Shown here one piece after another: positions 17,804 through 26,387 of a stretch of 64,000 nucleotides of DNA (positions are counted from its first letter, which is position 1; each line of letters opens with the position of its first letter). The notes beneath the pieces are model-generated. The model worked only from the letters and a program-made list of their open reading frames with translations, had not been told where the DNA came from and did no database searches. Position numbers and translations under genes: made by a program. This DNA comes from Acidipropionibacterium thoenii DSM 20276 (GTDB lineage Bacteria > Actinomycetota > Actinomycetes > Propionibacteriales > Propionibacteriaceae), in NCBI RefSeq assembly GCF_000423445.1, contig NZ_AUHZ01000006.1:62001-126000 (forward strand). Direction: 5' to 3'.

Positions 17804-19321
17804 TCAGTTCTCCCTCGAGGCGATCTGGTCGCCGTCGGTGCGGTGGTTCGAGTGGCGTCGCCGGGCCAGCCGCGACAGCGCCCAGCCGACGATGAGGATG
17901 ATGAGCCAGACCGGGCCGACGCCGACCGCGATCTGGTAGGCGGGATTGCCCGACACCACCATCAGGATGACGATAACGGCCATGAATGCCAGCACGAGCC
18001 AGTTGGTGATGGGTGCTCCCGGCATCTTGAACCGTAGGGCGCCGATCGCGGCGTCGTCCAGTCTCCGTCGGAAGAACAGCTGGGTGATGACCACCATCCC
18101 CCAGTTGATGAAGGCGGCGATCAGTGCGATCGACATCACATATCCGAAGGCTTGGGCGGGCAGCACGGCGGTGAGCAGGACGGCCGCGGCGGTGACGATG
18201 CTGGAGACGACGACGCCGACCCAGGGTGAGCCGTTGCGGCTCACCCTCGCCAGGACCCGGGGTGCATTGCCGCGCTGGGCCAGCGAGAAGAGCATCCGGC
18301 CGTTGGAGTACAGCCCGGAGTTGTAGGCCGAGACGGCCGCGGTGAGGACGACGGCGTTGAGGATCGCGGCCGCCCCGGGGATGCCGATCTGGTCGAAGAT
18401 CTGGACGAAGGGGCTGGCCTTCCCGTCGATCCTGTCCCACGGGGTGAGGGCGACGATGACGAAGATCGCCCCGATGTAGAAGATGAGGATCCGGTAGACC
18501 ACCTGGTTGATGGCTCTGGGGATGGACCGCTGGGGGTCCTGGGCCTCGCCGGCGGTGATCCCGATGAGCTCTACCCCGCCGAAGGAGAACATCACCACGA
18601 CCAGGCCGGTCATGATCCCGTGCAGGCCGTGGGGTGCGAATCCGCCATGGGTCCACAGGTTGGAGATCCCGGTGGCCGGGGTTCCGCCGGCCCCGGCCAC
18701 CATGATCCACAGTCCGAAGCAGATCATCGCGATGATCGCGACCACCTTGATGATCGCGAACCAGAACTCGAACTCCCCGTAGGCCTTGACGTGGAGCAGG
18801 TTGATGGCGGTGATGATGACCAGCATCACGGCCGCCGAGACCCAGGTCGGCACCGACGGCAGCCAGTAGTTGATGTAGATGCCCACCACCGACAGCTCGG
18901 CCATCGAGACGGCGATGTAGTTGAACCAGTAGTTCCAGCCGGAGACGAAGCCGGCCAGGTCGCCCCAGTAGTCGTGGGCGTAGGTGGAGAAGGCTCCGGA
19001 GGTCGGGTGGTCGACGCTCATCTCGCCCAGCGCCCGCATCACCAGGTAGATGACGATGCCACCGATGAGGTAGCTGACGATCACCGCGGGGCCGGCGGCC
19101 CCGATCGAGTCGGAGGCGCCGTAGAACAGTCCGGTGCCGATCGCCCCGCCCAGCGCGATGAGTTGGATGTGACGGTTGCGCAGGTCGCGGCGCAGAGCGA
19201 TTCCGCCAGTCCGATCGGTGCTGCCATTGCTGCCGACTCCGTCGGCGGACCCGCCGGGTCCCGAACCGGTGCCGGCGGGGGTGGTGCGGTTCGGCGACTG
19301 GAGAGGGCTCACTCCGAGCAT
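17804..19321 (-). CDS. Amino-acid permease, APC superfamily (AAT type)
   Basis: 505 aa. A Pro/Gly/Ser-rich cytoplasmic leader is followed by 12 predicted membrane segments. Helix 1 carries HIQLIALGGAIGTGLFYGASDSI, the amino-acid binding signature of the AAT family. Further matches are GEMSVDHPTSGAFSTYAHDYWG, FSFGGVELIGITAGEAQDPQRSIPRAI and YNSGLYSNGRMLFSLAQRGNAPR. Such permeases import amino acids (GABA, D-Ala/D-Ser/Gly, Asn and others) with protons; the substrate is not determinable here. An in-frame GTG at 19375 would add 18 residues; ATG 19321 is preferred. It is followed immediately by the AspT-like gene, suggesting joint amino-acid exchange. Confidence 0.9.
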   Translation of the reverse strand: MLGVSPLQSPNRTTPAGTGSGPGGSADGVGSNGSTDRTGGIALRRDLRNRHIQLIALGGAIGTGLFYGASDSIGAAGPAVIVSYLIGGIVIYLVMRALGEMSVDHPTSGAFSTYAHDYWGDLAGFVSGWNYWFNYIAVSMAELSVVGIYINYWLPSVPTWVSAAVMLVIITAINLLHVKAYGEFEFWFAIIKVVAIIAMICFGLWIMVAGAGGTPATGISNLWTHGGFAPHGLHGIMTGLVVVMFSFGGVELIGITAGEAQDPQRSIPRAINQVVYRILIFYIGAIFVIVALTPWDRIDGKASPFVQIFDQIGIPGAAAILNAVVLTAAVSAYNSGLYSNGRMLFSLAQRGNAPRVLARVSRNGSPWVGVVVSSIVTAAAVLLTAVLPAQAFGYVMSIALIAAFINWGMVVITQLFFRRRLDDAAIGALRFKMPGAPITNWLVLAFMAVIVILMVVSGNPAYQIAVGVGPVWLIILIVGWALSRLARRRHSNHRTDGDQIASREN

Positions 19322-19524
19322 CCTAGAGTTCGGGTCTGACGGCGGTGGCGGCGGCCGGGGCGTGGACGCCGCCACCGAGACCTCGGGGGTGGGGTAGGGC
19401 GGCGGAGGGACCGGGGGAGGGCCACCGCTATGGCCCTGCCCTCCCGGTCCGGCCCCACCTCGCAGCCTGGTCCCTCCCGGTCCGCCTACTCCAGGTCCCG
19501 CACGGTGGGCGGTCGAGTCCCCGA

Positions 19525-21978
19525 CTACTCCCCGGCCAGGGCCACCGACGGGCTCACCCGGGCGGCGTGCCGGCCGGGAATCACCGAGGCCAGCCAGCCG
19601 GCCGCCATCGCGATCGCCGCGACCGCCGCCAGCTGCAGCCAGGGCAGGGAGACGATGACATCGGCCCCCTGGCTGCCGAGCATGGCGTAGGTTCCGGCGA
19701 TCCCGTAGCCGGTGCCCAGCACTAGCCCGACCACCACGGCCGCCACCGACTCCAGCACCGCCTCGTGGCCGAACATCGCCCGCACCTGTCGGCGGGTCAG
19801 CCCCAGCGCCCTCAGCAGGCCGATCTCACGGGTCCGCTCCAGCACCGACAGGCCCAGGGTGTTGCCCACCCCGACCAGCGCGATGACCACCGAGATCGCC
19901 AGCAGACCGATGACCAGGGCCAGCATGATCGTCACCACCCGCTGGATCTCATCCCTGCTCGAGGCGGCGCTGATGATCGACGCCCCCGGGATCGGGCTGA
20001 TCGCCCGGGTGATCGACGCGGTGGCGTCGGAGGGGCTGGTCCCGGCCGCGTAGCGCACCAGGATCTGGCTACCGGCGGCGTCGGGAAGAATCCTCTCCAT
20101 GGTGGCGGCGCTCAGGGCGATGCTGGGCGCCCGCTGGTCCGTGGGCTGGGCCACCGCGACCAGTTCCAGGGAGCGCTGTCCGTTGCGGATCGTCACCTTC
20201 TGACCGGTGGTCACGCTGGGCGCCCGGACCACCACGTGCCGGTCGTCCAGCCCGGCCAGCGCCTCGGTGTCGCGCAGTGCCGCCAGGGCTCCGGCGGAGT
20301 ATCCGGCGACGTCCACCCGCTGGGTTCTGCCGCCGGCGGTGAGGGTGGCCTGGCCGGAGCTCACCTCTCCGGCTGCGGCCACCCCGTCTGCGCCGCGCAC
20401 CGCATCCAGCAGCCGGTCGGGGAGCCGTCCGGAGTCGCTGGTCACGATGGCGTCGGTGGGGAAGTGCTCGTCCAGGGCCTTGTCGACGCTGGTCTGCGCG
20501 GTGGCGGCGCCGACCGCCGTCATGACGATGAGGGTGACGCCGACCAGCAGGGCGGAGACGGTGGAGGCCGCCCGGCCCGGGTTGCGCTGGGTGTTCTCGG
20601 TGGCCAGTTCGGCCGGGACGCCGCCCAGCCGGGCCGCGAGGCGTCCAAGAGACAGGGCCAGCCGGGGGATGACGACGATCGCCAGGATGAGCACCCCAGC
20701 AAAGCTCGCCAGTCCGCCGGCGATGCCGGCGACCAGGGCCAGGCCAGTGACCTTCGTCCCGATCGCCCCGTAGACCAGCAGGCCGGCTCCAGCGACGAAC
20801 AGCACGGCGCCGATCGCCAGTCGGACCCGTCCGACCCGCCGGGTGGGTTCGGGCGGCACCGGGGACAGGGCGGCGACCGGGGGAACCCGGGTGGCTCTGC
20901 GGGCCGGTGGCAGGGCGGCCAGCACGGTGACCAGGATGCCGACCGCCGCGGGGGCCAGCAGGGACACCGGGTCCAGGGCGATCACCGACTGCAGCGGCAG
21001 GTTCATCCGGGACCGGCCCAGGGACACCAGCAGCTGGGAGAGTCCGGTGCCCACCGCCAGACCCAGGATCGAGCCGATCACACCGGTGGCCAGGGCCTCG
21101 ATGAGCACGGAGTTGCGGACCTGCCGGCGGGTGGCGCCGACGCAGCGGGCCAGTGCCAGGGAGCGGGTCCGCTGGGCGACCAGGATGGCGAAGGTGTTGA
21201 CGATGACGATCGCGGCGACCGCCACGGCGATCGCGGCGAAGGCCCCCATGAAGCCGGTGAGCGCCCCGGAGCCGGCCAGCGACTGGCGGGTCAGCTCGGC
21301 CCGCTCGGCGTCGGCTGTGCGCACCGTGATGCCGGCGGAGTCCATCCCGGGAACCTTCTTGACAGCCTGGGCGACGGCCTGCTGGCCGCCGGTCCCGGTG
21401 ACGTAGACGGTGTCGTAGCCGGGGGTGCCGCGGGCCGCCATCAGGGTCCGGGAGTCGGTGTAGACCTGCTGGCTGTCGGTGTTCATCGAGACCCTCGGGG
21501 CGGGGGCGATGACGCCGACCACCCGCACCTGCTGCGGCTTCGCGGCGTTGTCGACGCCGAGAAGGGTCAGTGTCGATCCCTGCCTCACCCCGGCGTCGAT
21601 CATCAGGGGGTTGACGAGGGCCTCCCCGGCGCTGCGGGGGAGCCGCCCCGAGACCAGGGTGCGCTGACCCGAAGAGGGGGTGAGGTGCCCCTCGACCATC
21701 GACATGCCGCCGGAGTGGGTGGCCCTCAGCGTCGTGGAGATCGTCGGGTCGACGCCGGTCACCCCGGAGGCTCGGGAGATCGCCTGGGTGGCGGCGACCG
21801 GGAGGGTGGTGGAGGGGTCGGCGACCACGACGGCGTCCGCCCCCTCGACCGATGCGGCGGTCTGGGAGGTGATGGAGGCCTTCATGGTGGCCGACATGAT
21901 GAGGGTGGCGGCCAGGAAGGCGACCCCGAGCAGGACCGCCAGGATGGTGGGGATCAGTCTGCGGCGCTCCGGAGTCAT
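19525..21978 (-). CDS. ABC transporter permease, FtsX/MacB type
   Basis: 817 aa. An N-terminal helix (LIPTILAVLLGVAFLAATLIMSATM) precedes a large extracytoplasmic domain (residues about 40-250). A three-helix FtsX core follows (GFMGAFAAIAVAVAAIVIVNTFAILVAQRTRSLALARCVGATRRQV). A second extracytoplasmic domain and a second FtsX core then repeat the plan (ISVVIALVGVGNTLGLSVLERTREIGLLRALGLTRRQVRAMFGHEAVLESV). This is the duplicated large-permease form used for antimicrobial-peptide removal, lipoprotein handling or mechanotransmission, not classic import. The start overlaps the ATPase stop as ATGA. As last gene of the kinase-regulator-VanZ-ATPase-permease operon, a role in envelope stress or antibiotic defence is likely. 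Confidence 0.92.
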   Translation of the reverse strand: MTPERRRLIPTILAVLLGVAFLAATLIMSATMKASITSQTAASVEGADAVVVADPSTTLPVAATQAISRASGVTGVDPTISTTLRATHSGGMSMVEGHLTPSSGQRTLVSGRLPRSAGEALVNPLMIDAGVRQGSTLTLLGVDNAAKPQQVRVVGVIAPAPRVSMNTDSQQVYTDSRTLMAARGTPGYDTVYVTGTGGQQAVAQAVKKVPGMDSAGITVRTADAERAELTRQSLAGSGALTGFMGAFAAIAVAVAAIVIVNTFAILVAQRTRSLALARCVGATRRQVRNSVLIEALATGVIGSILGLAVGTGLSQLLVSLGRSRMNLPLQSVIALDPVSLLAPAAVGILVTVLAALPPARRATRVPPVAALSPVPPEPTRRVGRVRLAIGAVLFVAGAGLLVYGAIGTKVTGLALVAGIAGGLASFAGVLILAIVVIPRLALSLGRLAARLGGVPAELATENTQRNPGRAASTVSALLVGVTLIVMTAVGAATAQTSVDKALDEHFPTDAIVTSDSGRLPDRLLDAVRGADGVAAAGEVSSGQATLTAGGRTQRVDVAGYSAGALAALRDTEALAGLDDRHVVVRAPSVTTGQKVTIRNGQRSLELVAVAQPTDQRAPSIALSAATMERILPDAAGSQILVRYAAGTSPSDATASITRAISPIPGASIISAASSRDEIQRVVTIMLALVIGLLAISVVIALVGVGNTLGLSVLERTREIGLLRALGLTRRQVRAMFGHEAVLESVAAVVVGLVLGTGYGIAGTYAMLGSQGADVIVSLPWLQLAAVAAIAMAAGWLASVIPGRHAARVSPSVALAGE

Positions 21979-22916
21979 CGCGCGACCCCCACGTTCCGGG
22001 CGGCAGCGTCCTGTGCCGATGCGTCCGGTGCGTCCAGGCCTGCAGCATCCCGGCAGGCCGGACAGCCGGCGTCTCTCCAACCGTGTGTCGCTCCGCTGCC
22101 TGCGGCTCCGCTGCCGTCCGGTCTCGTGGAGCCGTCCTCGGCCAGCACCCCGGCCCGCAGTGACACCCAGTGGTCCTCACTGGTTCGCCCGTCGCGCAGG
22201 GTGACGACGCGGTCGGCGTACTCGGCGGCGTGGTGGTCGTGGGTGACCATCACGACCGTCTGTCCCAGGTCCTCGACGCAGTTGCGCAGGAAGGTGAGCA
22301 GGGAGTCGCTGGCCGCGGAGTCCAGAGCCCCGGTGGGCTCGTCGGCGACGATGACGTCGGGACGGGTGATGAGCGCCCGGGCCACCGCGACGCGCTGCTG
22401 CTGACCGCCGGACAACTCGGAGGGCCGGTGGGACAGCCTCTCGGTGATCCCCAGCATCCCGGTGACCCGGTCGAACCACTCCTGGTCGACTCGACGCCGC
22501 GACAGCTTCAGCGGCAGCAGGATGTTCCTCTCGGCGGTGAGGGTGGGCATCAGGTTGAAGGACTGGAAGACGAAGCCGATCCGGTCGCGGCGCAGCCGGG
22601 TGAGGTCGTCGTCGGACAGCGAGGTGATGTCGGTGTCGCCGATCCACACCGTGCCGCTGGTGGGGGAGTCCAGTCCGGTGAGGCAGTGCAGCAGGGTCGA
22701 CTTGCCCGATCCGGAGGCCCCCATGATGGCGGTGAGATGGCCGGCCGCCAGATCCAGACTCACCCCGTCCAGGGCGTGCACGGTGGCGGGACCGGAGCCG
22801 TAGGTCTTGGTGAGGTCGACGGCGCGGACCGCGGACCGCACGGTAGGTCGGGATCCGGACCGGGGCGGTGCGCCGTCGGGGCGAAGGGCGCGGGCGGGGG
22901 TGGCTGAGTGGGACAT
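21975..22916 (-). CDS. ABC transporter ATPase, LolD/MacB type
   Basis: 313 aa. One ATPase domain at residues about 30-255: Walker A GASGSGKST, Q-loop FVFQSFNL, signature LSGGQQQRVAVARAL, Walker B VIVADEPTGALD, H-loop VTHDHHAAEYADR. A roughly 60-residue C-terminal tail rich in Ala, Gly, Asp and Cys (DAGCPACRDAAGLDAPDASAQ) is unusual for the family and has no recognisable fold. The ATG at 22916 has CAGGAG 8 nt upstream. It pairs with the FtsX-type permease it overlaps. The gene lies 67 nt after the VanZ-like gene. Confidence 0.94.
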   Translation of the reverse strand: MSHSATPARALRPDGAPPRSGSRPTVRSAVRAVDLTKTYGSGPATVHALDGVSLDLAAGHLTAIMGASGSGKSTLLHCLTGLDSPTSGTVWIGDTDITSLSDDDLTRLRRDRIGFVFQSFNLMPTLTAERNILLPLKLSRRRVDQEWFDRVTGMLGITERLSHRPSELSGGQQQRVAVARALITRPDVIVADEPTGALDSAASDSLLTFLRNCVEDLGQTVVMVTHDHHAAEYADRVVTLRDGRTSEDHWVSLRAGVLAEDGSTRPDGSGAAGSGATHGWRDAGCPACRDAAGLDAPDASAQDAAARNVGVAR

Positions 22917-22983
22917 CGTGCGGTCTCCTGGGTCTGGGTCAACGAACACCACAGACGCTAGAAATCGGCCGCATCGTCGCGAA

Positions 22984-23493
22984 TCATCCGCCGGAATGGT
23001 TCCGCAGGTCCTTCCGCAGGAGGATGCCGGCCACCACCCAGCAGGTGACCGAGCCGATAACCGCCCCGGAGGTGTTGGCGATGACGTCGCGGATGTCGGC
23101 CACCCGGTGGGGCAGGAAGAGTCCCTGGACCGACTCGATGATCACCGTCGCGACGAATCCGACCAGGACATTGCGCCACACCGACCGGCGCCACCACCAC
23201 GCCACCGCGCCGACCGGCAGGAACATCACGATGTTGGCGCTGAACTCCAGGGCCGGCGTGCTGAAGAAGGAGGAGCCCTCGCCGGGATCGGGGTCGAAGA
23301 CGATGACGCCGATCACCAGGGTGAGGACGATGGTGCAGGTCAGCCGTGCCGCCCGGCTGGCGAACAGCGCCGCAAGAAATCGACCGAGGGCCGTGCCCTG
23401 TCGATCGGGCCCGTTCACCGGCCCGGGCTCCGCTTCGGCGTCGCGTCCCCGCCGACCCGGACCACTCATCGAACCGTTCACTGAACCGCTCAC
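22984..23493 (-). CDS. VanZ-family membrane protein
   Basis: 169 aa. After a polar leader of about 40 residues come four hydrophobic segments with the VanZ pattern: ANIVMFLPVGAVAWW, RNVLVGFVATVIIESVQGLFLPHRVADIRDVIANTSGAVIG (the E-x-x-Q and R-x-x-D-x-x-D/N-T-x-G features), and a last helix. Founding member VanZ raises teicoplanin tolerance; most family members are uncharacterised envelope proteins. The GTG start overlaps the regulator stop as GTGA (alternative ATG at 23469). Its place between a two-component system and an ABC exporter makes a glycopeptide or envelope-stress role likely (inference). Confidence 0.88.
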   Translation of the reverse strand: MSGSVNGSMSGPGRRGRDAEAEPGPVNGPDRQGTALGRFLAALFASRAARLTCTIVLTLVIGVIVFDPDPGEGSSFFSTPALEFSANIVMFLPVGAVAWWWRRSVWRNVLVGFVATVIIESVQGLFLPHRVADIRDVIANTSGAVIGSVTCWVVAGILLRKDLRNHSGG

Positions 23494-24167
23494 CGACCGG
23501 GCCTCACGAGGCCGGCGTCATAGGCGGTGATGACCATCTGGACTCGGTCCCGCAGGCCCAGCTTGGCGAGGATGTGGCCGATGTGGGTCTTGACGGTGGT
23601 CTCGGCCAGGAAGAGTTTGGCGGCGATCTCGGCATTGGTCAGGCCCGCCCCGACACAGGTGAGCACCTCGCGCTCCCGGTCCGAGAGAGCTTCGATGAGG
23701 TCGGGGTCGGTCGGCGAGGGACCGCCGCCGTCGGTGGGCAGGAACCGTTCCAGCAGACGTCGGGTGGCCGAGGGTGCCACGACGGCGTCCCCCGAGGCGA
23801 CCGACCGGATCCCGGCCAGCAACTCGGCGGGACCGGCGTCCTTCAGCAGGAATCCCGACGCCCCGGCCCGCAGCGCCGAGTGTACGTACTCGTCCAGATC
23901 GAAGGTGGTGAGGACCAGAACCCGGGCCTCGGAGCTGCCGGCGATGATCTGGCGGGTGGCCTCCAGACCGTCCATCCGCGGCATCCGGATGTCCATCAGC
24001 ACGACGTCGGGCTCCAGCTCGGTGGCCATCGCCACGGCCTGGACGCCGTCGGCCGCCTCCCCGACGACCTCCATGTCCGGCTGGGCGTCGAGGACCATCC
24101 GGAATCCCACCCGCACCATCTCCTGATCGTCGGCGAGCAGCAGTCGGATGAGCTGGTCCGGGTTCAC
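23490..24167 (-). CDS. NarL/LuxR-family response regulator
   Basis: 225 aa. Receiver at residues 5-120: LLLADDQEMVRVGFRMVLD, VVLMDIRMPRMDGLEA with phospho-Asp, LTTFDLDEYV and FLLKDAGPAEL. LuxR-type helix-turn-helix at about 160-220: LSDREREVLTCVGAGLTNAEIAAKLFLAETTVKTHIGHILAKLGLRDRVQ. GTG start at 24167 overlaps the kinase stop as GTGA. It is the cognate partner of the kinase encoded just upstream and most likely activates this same operon. Confidence 0.96.
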   Translation of the reverse strand: MNPDQLIRLLLADDQEMVRVGFRMVLDAQPDMEVVGEAADGVQAVAMATELEPDVVLMDIRMPRMDGLEATRQIIAGSSEARVLVLTTFDLDEYVHSALRAGASGFLLKDAGPAELLAGIRSVASGDAVVAPSATRRLLERFLPTDGGGPSPTDPDLIEALSDREREVLTCVGAGLTNAEIAAKLFLAETTVKTHIGHILAKLGLRDRVQMVITAYDAGLVRPGR

Positions 24168-25438
24168 GGGGTCTCTCCTGGGGTCCGGTGGGTGGGTGTG
24201 GACTCGACCGGGATGACGGCGTCCACCTGATATCCGCCGTCCAGCCGGTCCCTGGCCTCCAGCGTGCCACCCCACGCGCTGACCCGCTCGCGCATCCCCA
24301 CCAGGCCGTGCCCGGCGCCGTCGTCGGTGGCGGCCAGGGAGCCGCGGCCGTCGTCGGTGACCCGGACCTCCACCCGGTCGGGCCGGTGGATGATCTGCAC
24401 CAGGGCGCTGGCCCCGGGGCCGGCGTGCTTGAGGACATTGGTGAGGGACTCCTGGACCACCCGGTAGCAGGCCAGGTCGGCGCCGGCGGACAGGGCCGGA
24501 TGGCCGTCGGGGTCCCCGGTCACCTGCAGGGTCACCGGCAGCGCGCCGCGGGTCTCCTCGATCAGCGCGGGCAGGTCCGCCAGCCCCTGGGAGGGGGTCA
24601 GATCGGCGGGGCGACCGGAGTCGTCGCGCAGCACCCCGACCAGCCGGCGGGTCTCGGTCAGGGCCGTGCGGGCGGTCTCGGCGATGGTGTCCAGGGCGGT
24701 GGCCGAGGATCGCAGGCGCGACTCCGCGTCGCCGGCGTCGTCGTGGTGGGCCAGGTAGGACCCGCCGTCGGCCTGGACGACGATCACCGACAGGGAGTGG
24801 GCGACGATGTCGTGCATCTCCCGGGCGATCCGGGTGCGCTCCTCCTGGGTGGCGAGTTTGACCCGCTGGTCACGCTCCCGCTCCAGGTCCTCGGCGCGGC
24901 GCCGCAGCTGCTCGAGGTTCAACCGGCGCTCCCGGGCGAACCGTCCGGCGTACCAGGCCATCAGCACCGTGACGGCGCAGCCGATGGTGAGCGCGGTGAT
25001 GTTGAGGATGAGCTCCTGGCGGCCGTAGGAGCGGAACACATCGTCATTCAACGACCATCTCAAACCGGCTGCCAGACTGCCGGCCAGGGCCAGCCAGAGC
25101 CACCACCGGGCGTGACGGGCGTTGCCGTAGGCGATCACTGCGTAGATCACGATCGGCACGGTGACGTTGCCGGCATTGGGGCCGGTGGCGACGACGAGCT
25201 GGACCAGGCAGGCCACGGCCACCCCGGCCGCGGCGACGTCGGGTCGGGCCCGCCGCCAGATCAGCGGGACCACGTAGCACAGCCCCCACAGGGCACGTGC
25301 CCAGCCGTAGTGGCCACTGATGGTCCCGGCGAGGGCGAACGGGGTGAGCAGCAGGGCCAGCACGGCGTCACCGACCATCGGGTGGCGCCCGAGCCAGTTG
25401 TGGATTCCGCGAATGCTCAGGCGGCGACGAGTGCTCAC
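24164..25438 (-). CDS. Sensor histidine kinase, NarX/DesK type
   Basis: 424 aa. An N-terminal membrane unit of about five helices (residues 20-170) has almost no external loops, as in intramembrane-sensing kinases that watch cell-envelope stress. A coiled coil (RRLNLEQLRRRAEDLERERDQR) precedes the HisKA_3 dimerisation box TRIAREMHDIVAHSLSVIVVQADGG, where His is phosphorylated. The HATPase domain contains YRVVQESLTNVLKHAG and VTDDGRGSLAATDDGAGHGLVGMRERV. It is first gene of the operon, with a GTG start at 25438. The ABC transporter encoded downstream may act as its co-sensor, as in Bce-type modules, although those use a different kinase family. Confidence 0.94.
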   Translation of the reverse strand: MSTRRRLSIRGIHNWLGRHPMVGDAVLALLLTPFALAGTISGHYGWARALWGLCYVVPLIWRRARPDVAAAGVAVACLVQLVVATGPNAGNVTVPIVIYAVIAYGNARHARWWLWLALAGSLAAGLRWSLNDDVFRSYGRQELILNITALTIGCAVTVLMAWYAGRFARERRLNLEQLRRRAEDLERERDQRVKLATQEERTRIAREMHDIVAHSLSVIVVQADGGSYLAHHDDAGDAESRLRSSATALDTIAETARTALTETRRLVGVLRDDSGRPADLTPSQGLADLPALIEETRGALPVTLQVTGDPDGHPALSAGADLACYRVVQESLTNVLKHAGPGASALVQIIHRPDRVEVRVTDDGRGSLAATDDGAGHGLVGMRERVSAWGGTLEARDRLDGGYQVDAVIPVESTPTHRTPGETP

Positions 25439-25691
25439 CGTTCGAGCCTAGGCAGCCAGGGCGCCCGCGGCATCCTCCTGGGGGAGGATCCGCGCTCTCC
25501 CGAGGGAGGGTCCGACCCCTCCCGTGGCGAGGATCCGCCTTCCCCGGCAGCGGAGGACCCATGGCACCGGGGCGCTGAGACGTCGAGATGTCGAGGCGCT
25601 GGGGTACCCCGGGACCCCGCAGGTCAGCGGGTAGCGAATCCGGGGGTCCAGGGGCTGGTCAGCGACGTTTCGGCGTGGAACGCTCGGCCTC

Positions 25692-26186
25692 GTGAGTCAT
25701 CCGATCCAAGAGTCCGATCTCGCCCAGGAGCTGGCCGGGGTGTTCCGCCAGTACCCGGCGGGTGCGGCCGTGCTCACCGCCCGCGGTGCGGCCGGTCCGG
25801 TCGGCATGACGGTGTCCTCGCTGGCCTCGGTCTCGGTGCGCCCGGCGATGGTCTCGCTGTCGATGGGCCATGGTTCGATCACCCTGGCGGCCCTGGAGGA
25901 GGGCTCCCGCGTCGTCCTCCATCCGTTGGAGGCCGGCCAGGAGCAGCTGGGCAATGAGTTCGCCCACCACGGCATCTCCGAGTTGAGGACCCGCTGGATG
26001 GTCTCCTCCGAGCAGGTGCCCTGTCTGGACGTCCCCACTGCCCGGCTGCACTGCGAGGTCGTCAGGATGGTCGACGTCGGGTCGGCGACCGTGGTCGTCC
26101 TGGAGGTCGACCGGATCGAGCCGGGACGCCGTGGCCACGACGCCCTGGTGTGGCTGGGCCGGCGCTGGCGCACGATCCCTCGCTGA
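25692..26186 (+). CDS. Flavin reductase-like domain protein
   Basis: 164 aa, single domain of the FMN-binding split-barrel flavin-reductase group: FRQYPAGAAVLTARGAAGPVGMTVSSLASVSVRPAMVSLSMGHGS corresponds to the family start with the T-x-N/S-S-x-x-S-V-S-x-x-P-P pattern. The C-terminal HCEVVRMVDVGSATVVVLEVDRIE matches the HxIxxGxVxxV region, but the usual H-x-I-x-x-G is degraded. Typical members reduce FMN/FAD with NAD(P)H for a partner monooxygenase. No monooxygenase gene is nearby, so the role is open. GTG start at 25692. The gene is divergent from the kinase operon; the 253-nt gap between them shows a GGGAGGG-N6-CCCTCCC hairpin (25504-25523) and no other feature. Confidence 0.75.
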   Translation: MSHPIQESDLAQELAGVFRQYPAGAAVLTARGAAGPVGMTVSSLASVSVRPAMVSLSMGHGSITLAALEEGSRVVLHPLEAGQEQLGNEFAHHGISELRTRWMVSSEQVPCLDVPTARLHCEVVRMVDVGSATVVVLEVDRIEPGRRGHDALVWLGRRWRTIPR

Positions 26187-26387
26187 CGAGCCCTGGACAG
26201 TCCTGCGGGGCTACTGGTGGACCCGTGAGAGGTCCGATCGAGGGGTACTCGCACCGGGGGGAACGGTGTCCGGACGGTTTCTGGTGATCCTCGTCTGATC
26301 CCTCGAGGATCCGGGTACGGTGGAAACGACCCTCGACGACGAGGCAGTCGCTCCTCGCCGAGGCGAATCGTGTCGAAGGAGATCATC

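Noticed and set aside
19765-22404. 879-codon open frame antisense to the ABC permease and ATPase
   Set aside because: Product is a Gly/Asp/Arg/His-rich string with no fold, typical of antisense frames in high-GC genes.
25504-25523. Terminator or operator hairpin GGGAGGG-N6-CCCTCCC
   Set aside because: It lies between divergent starts, where no terminator is expected; a 7-bp GC stem is common by chance here.
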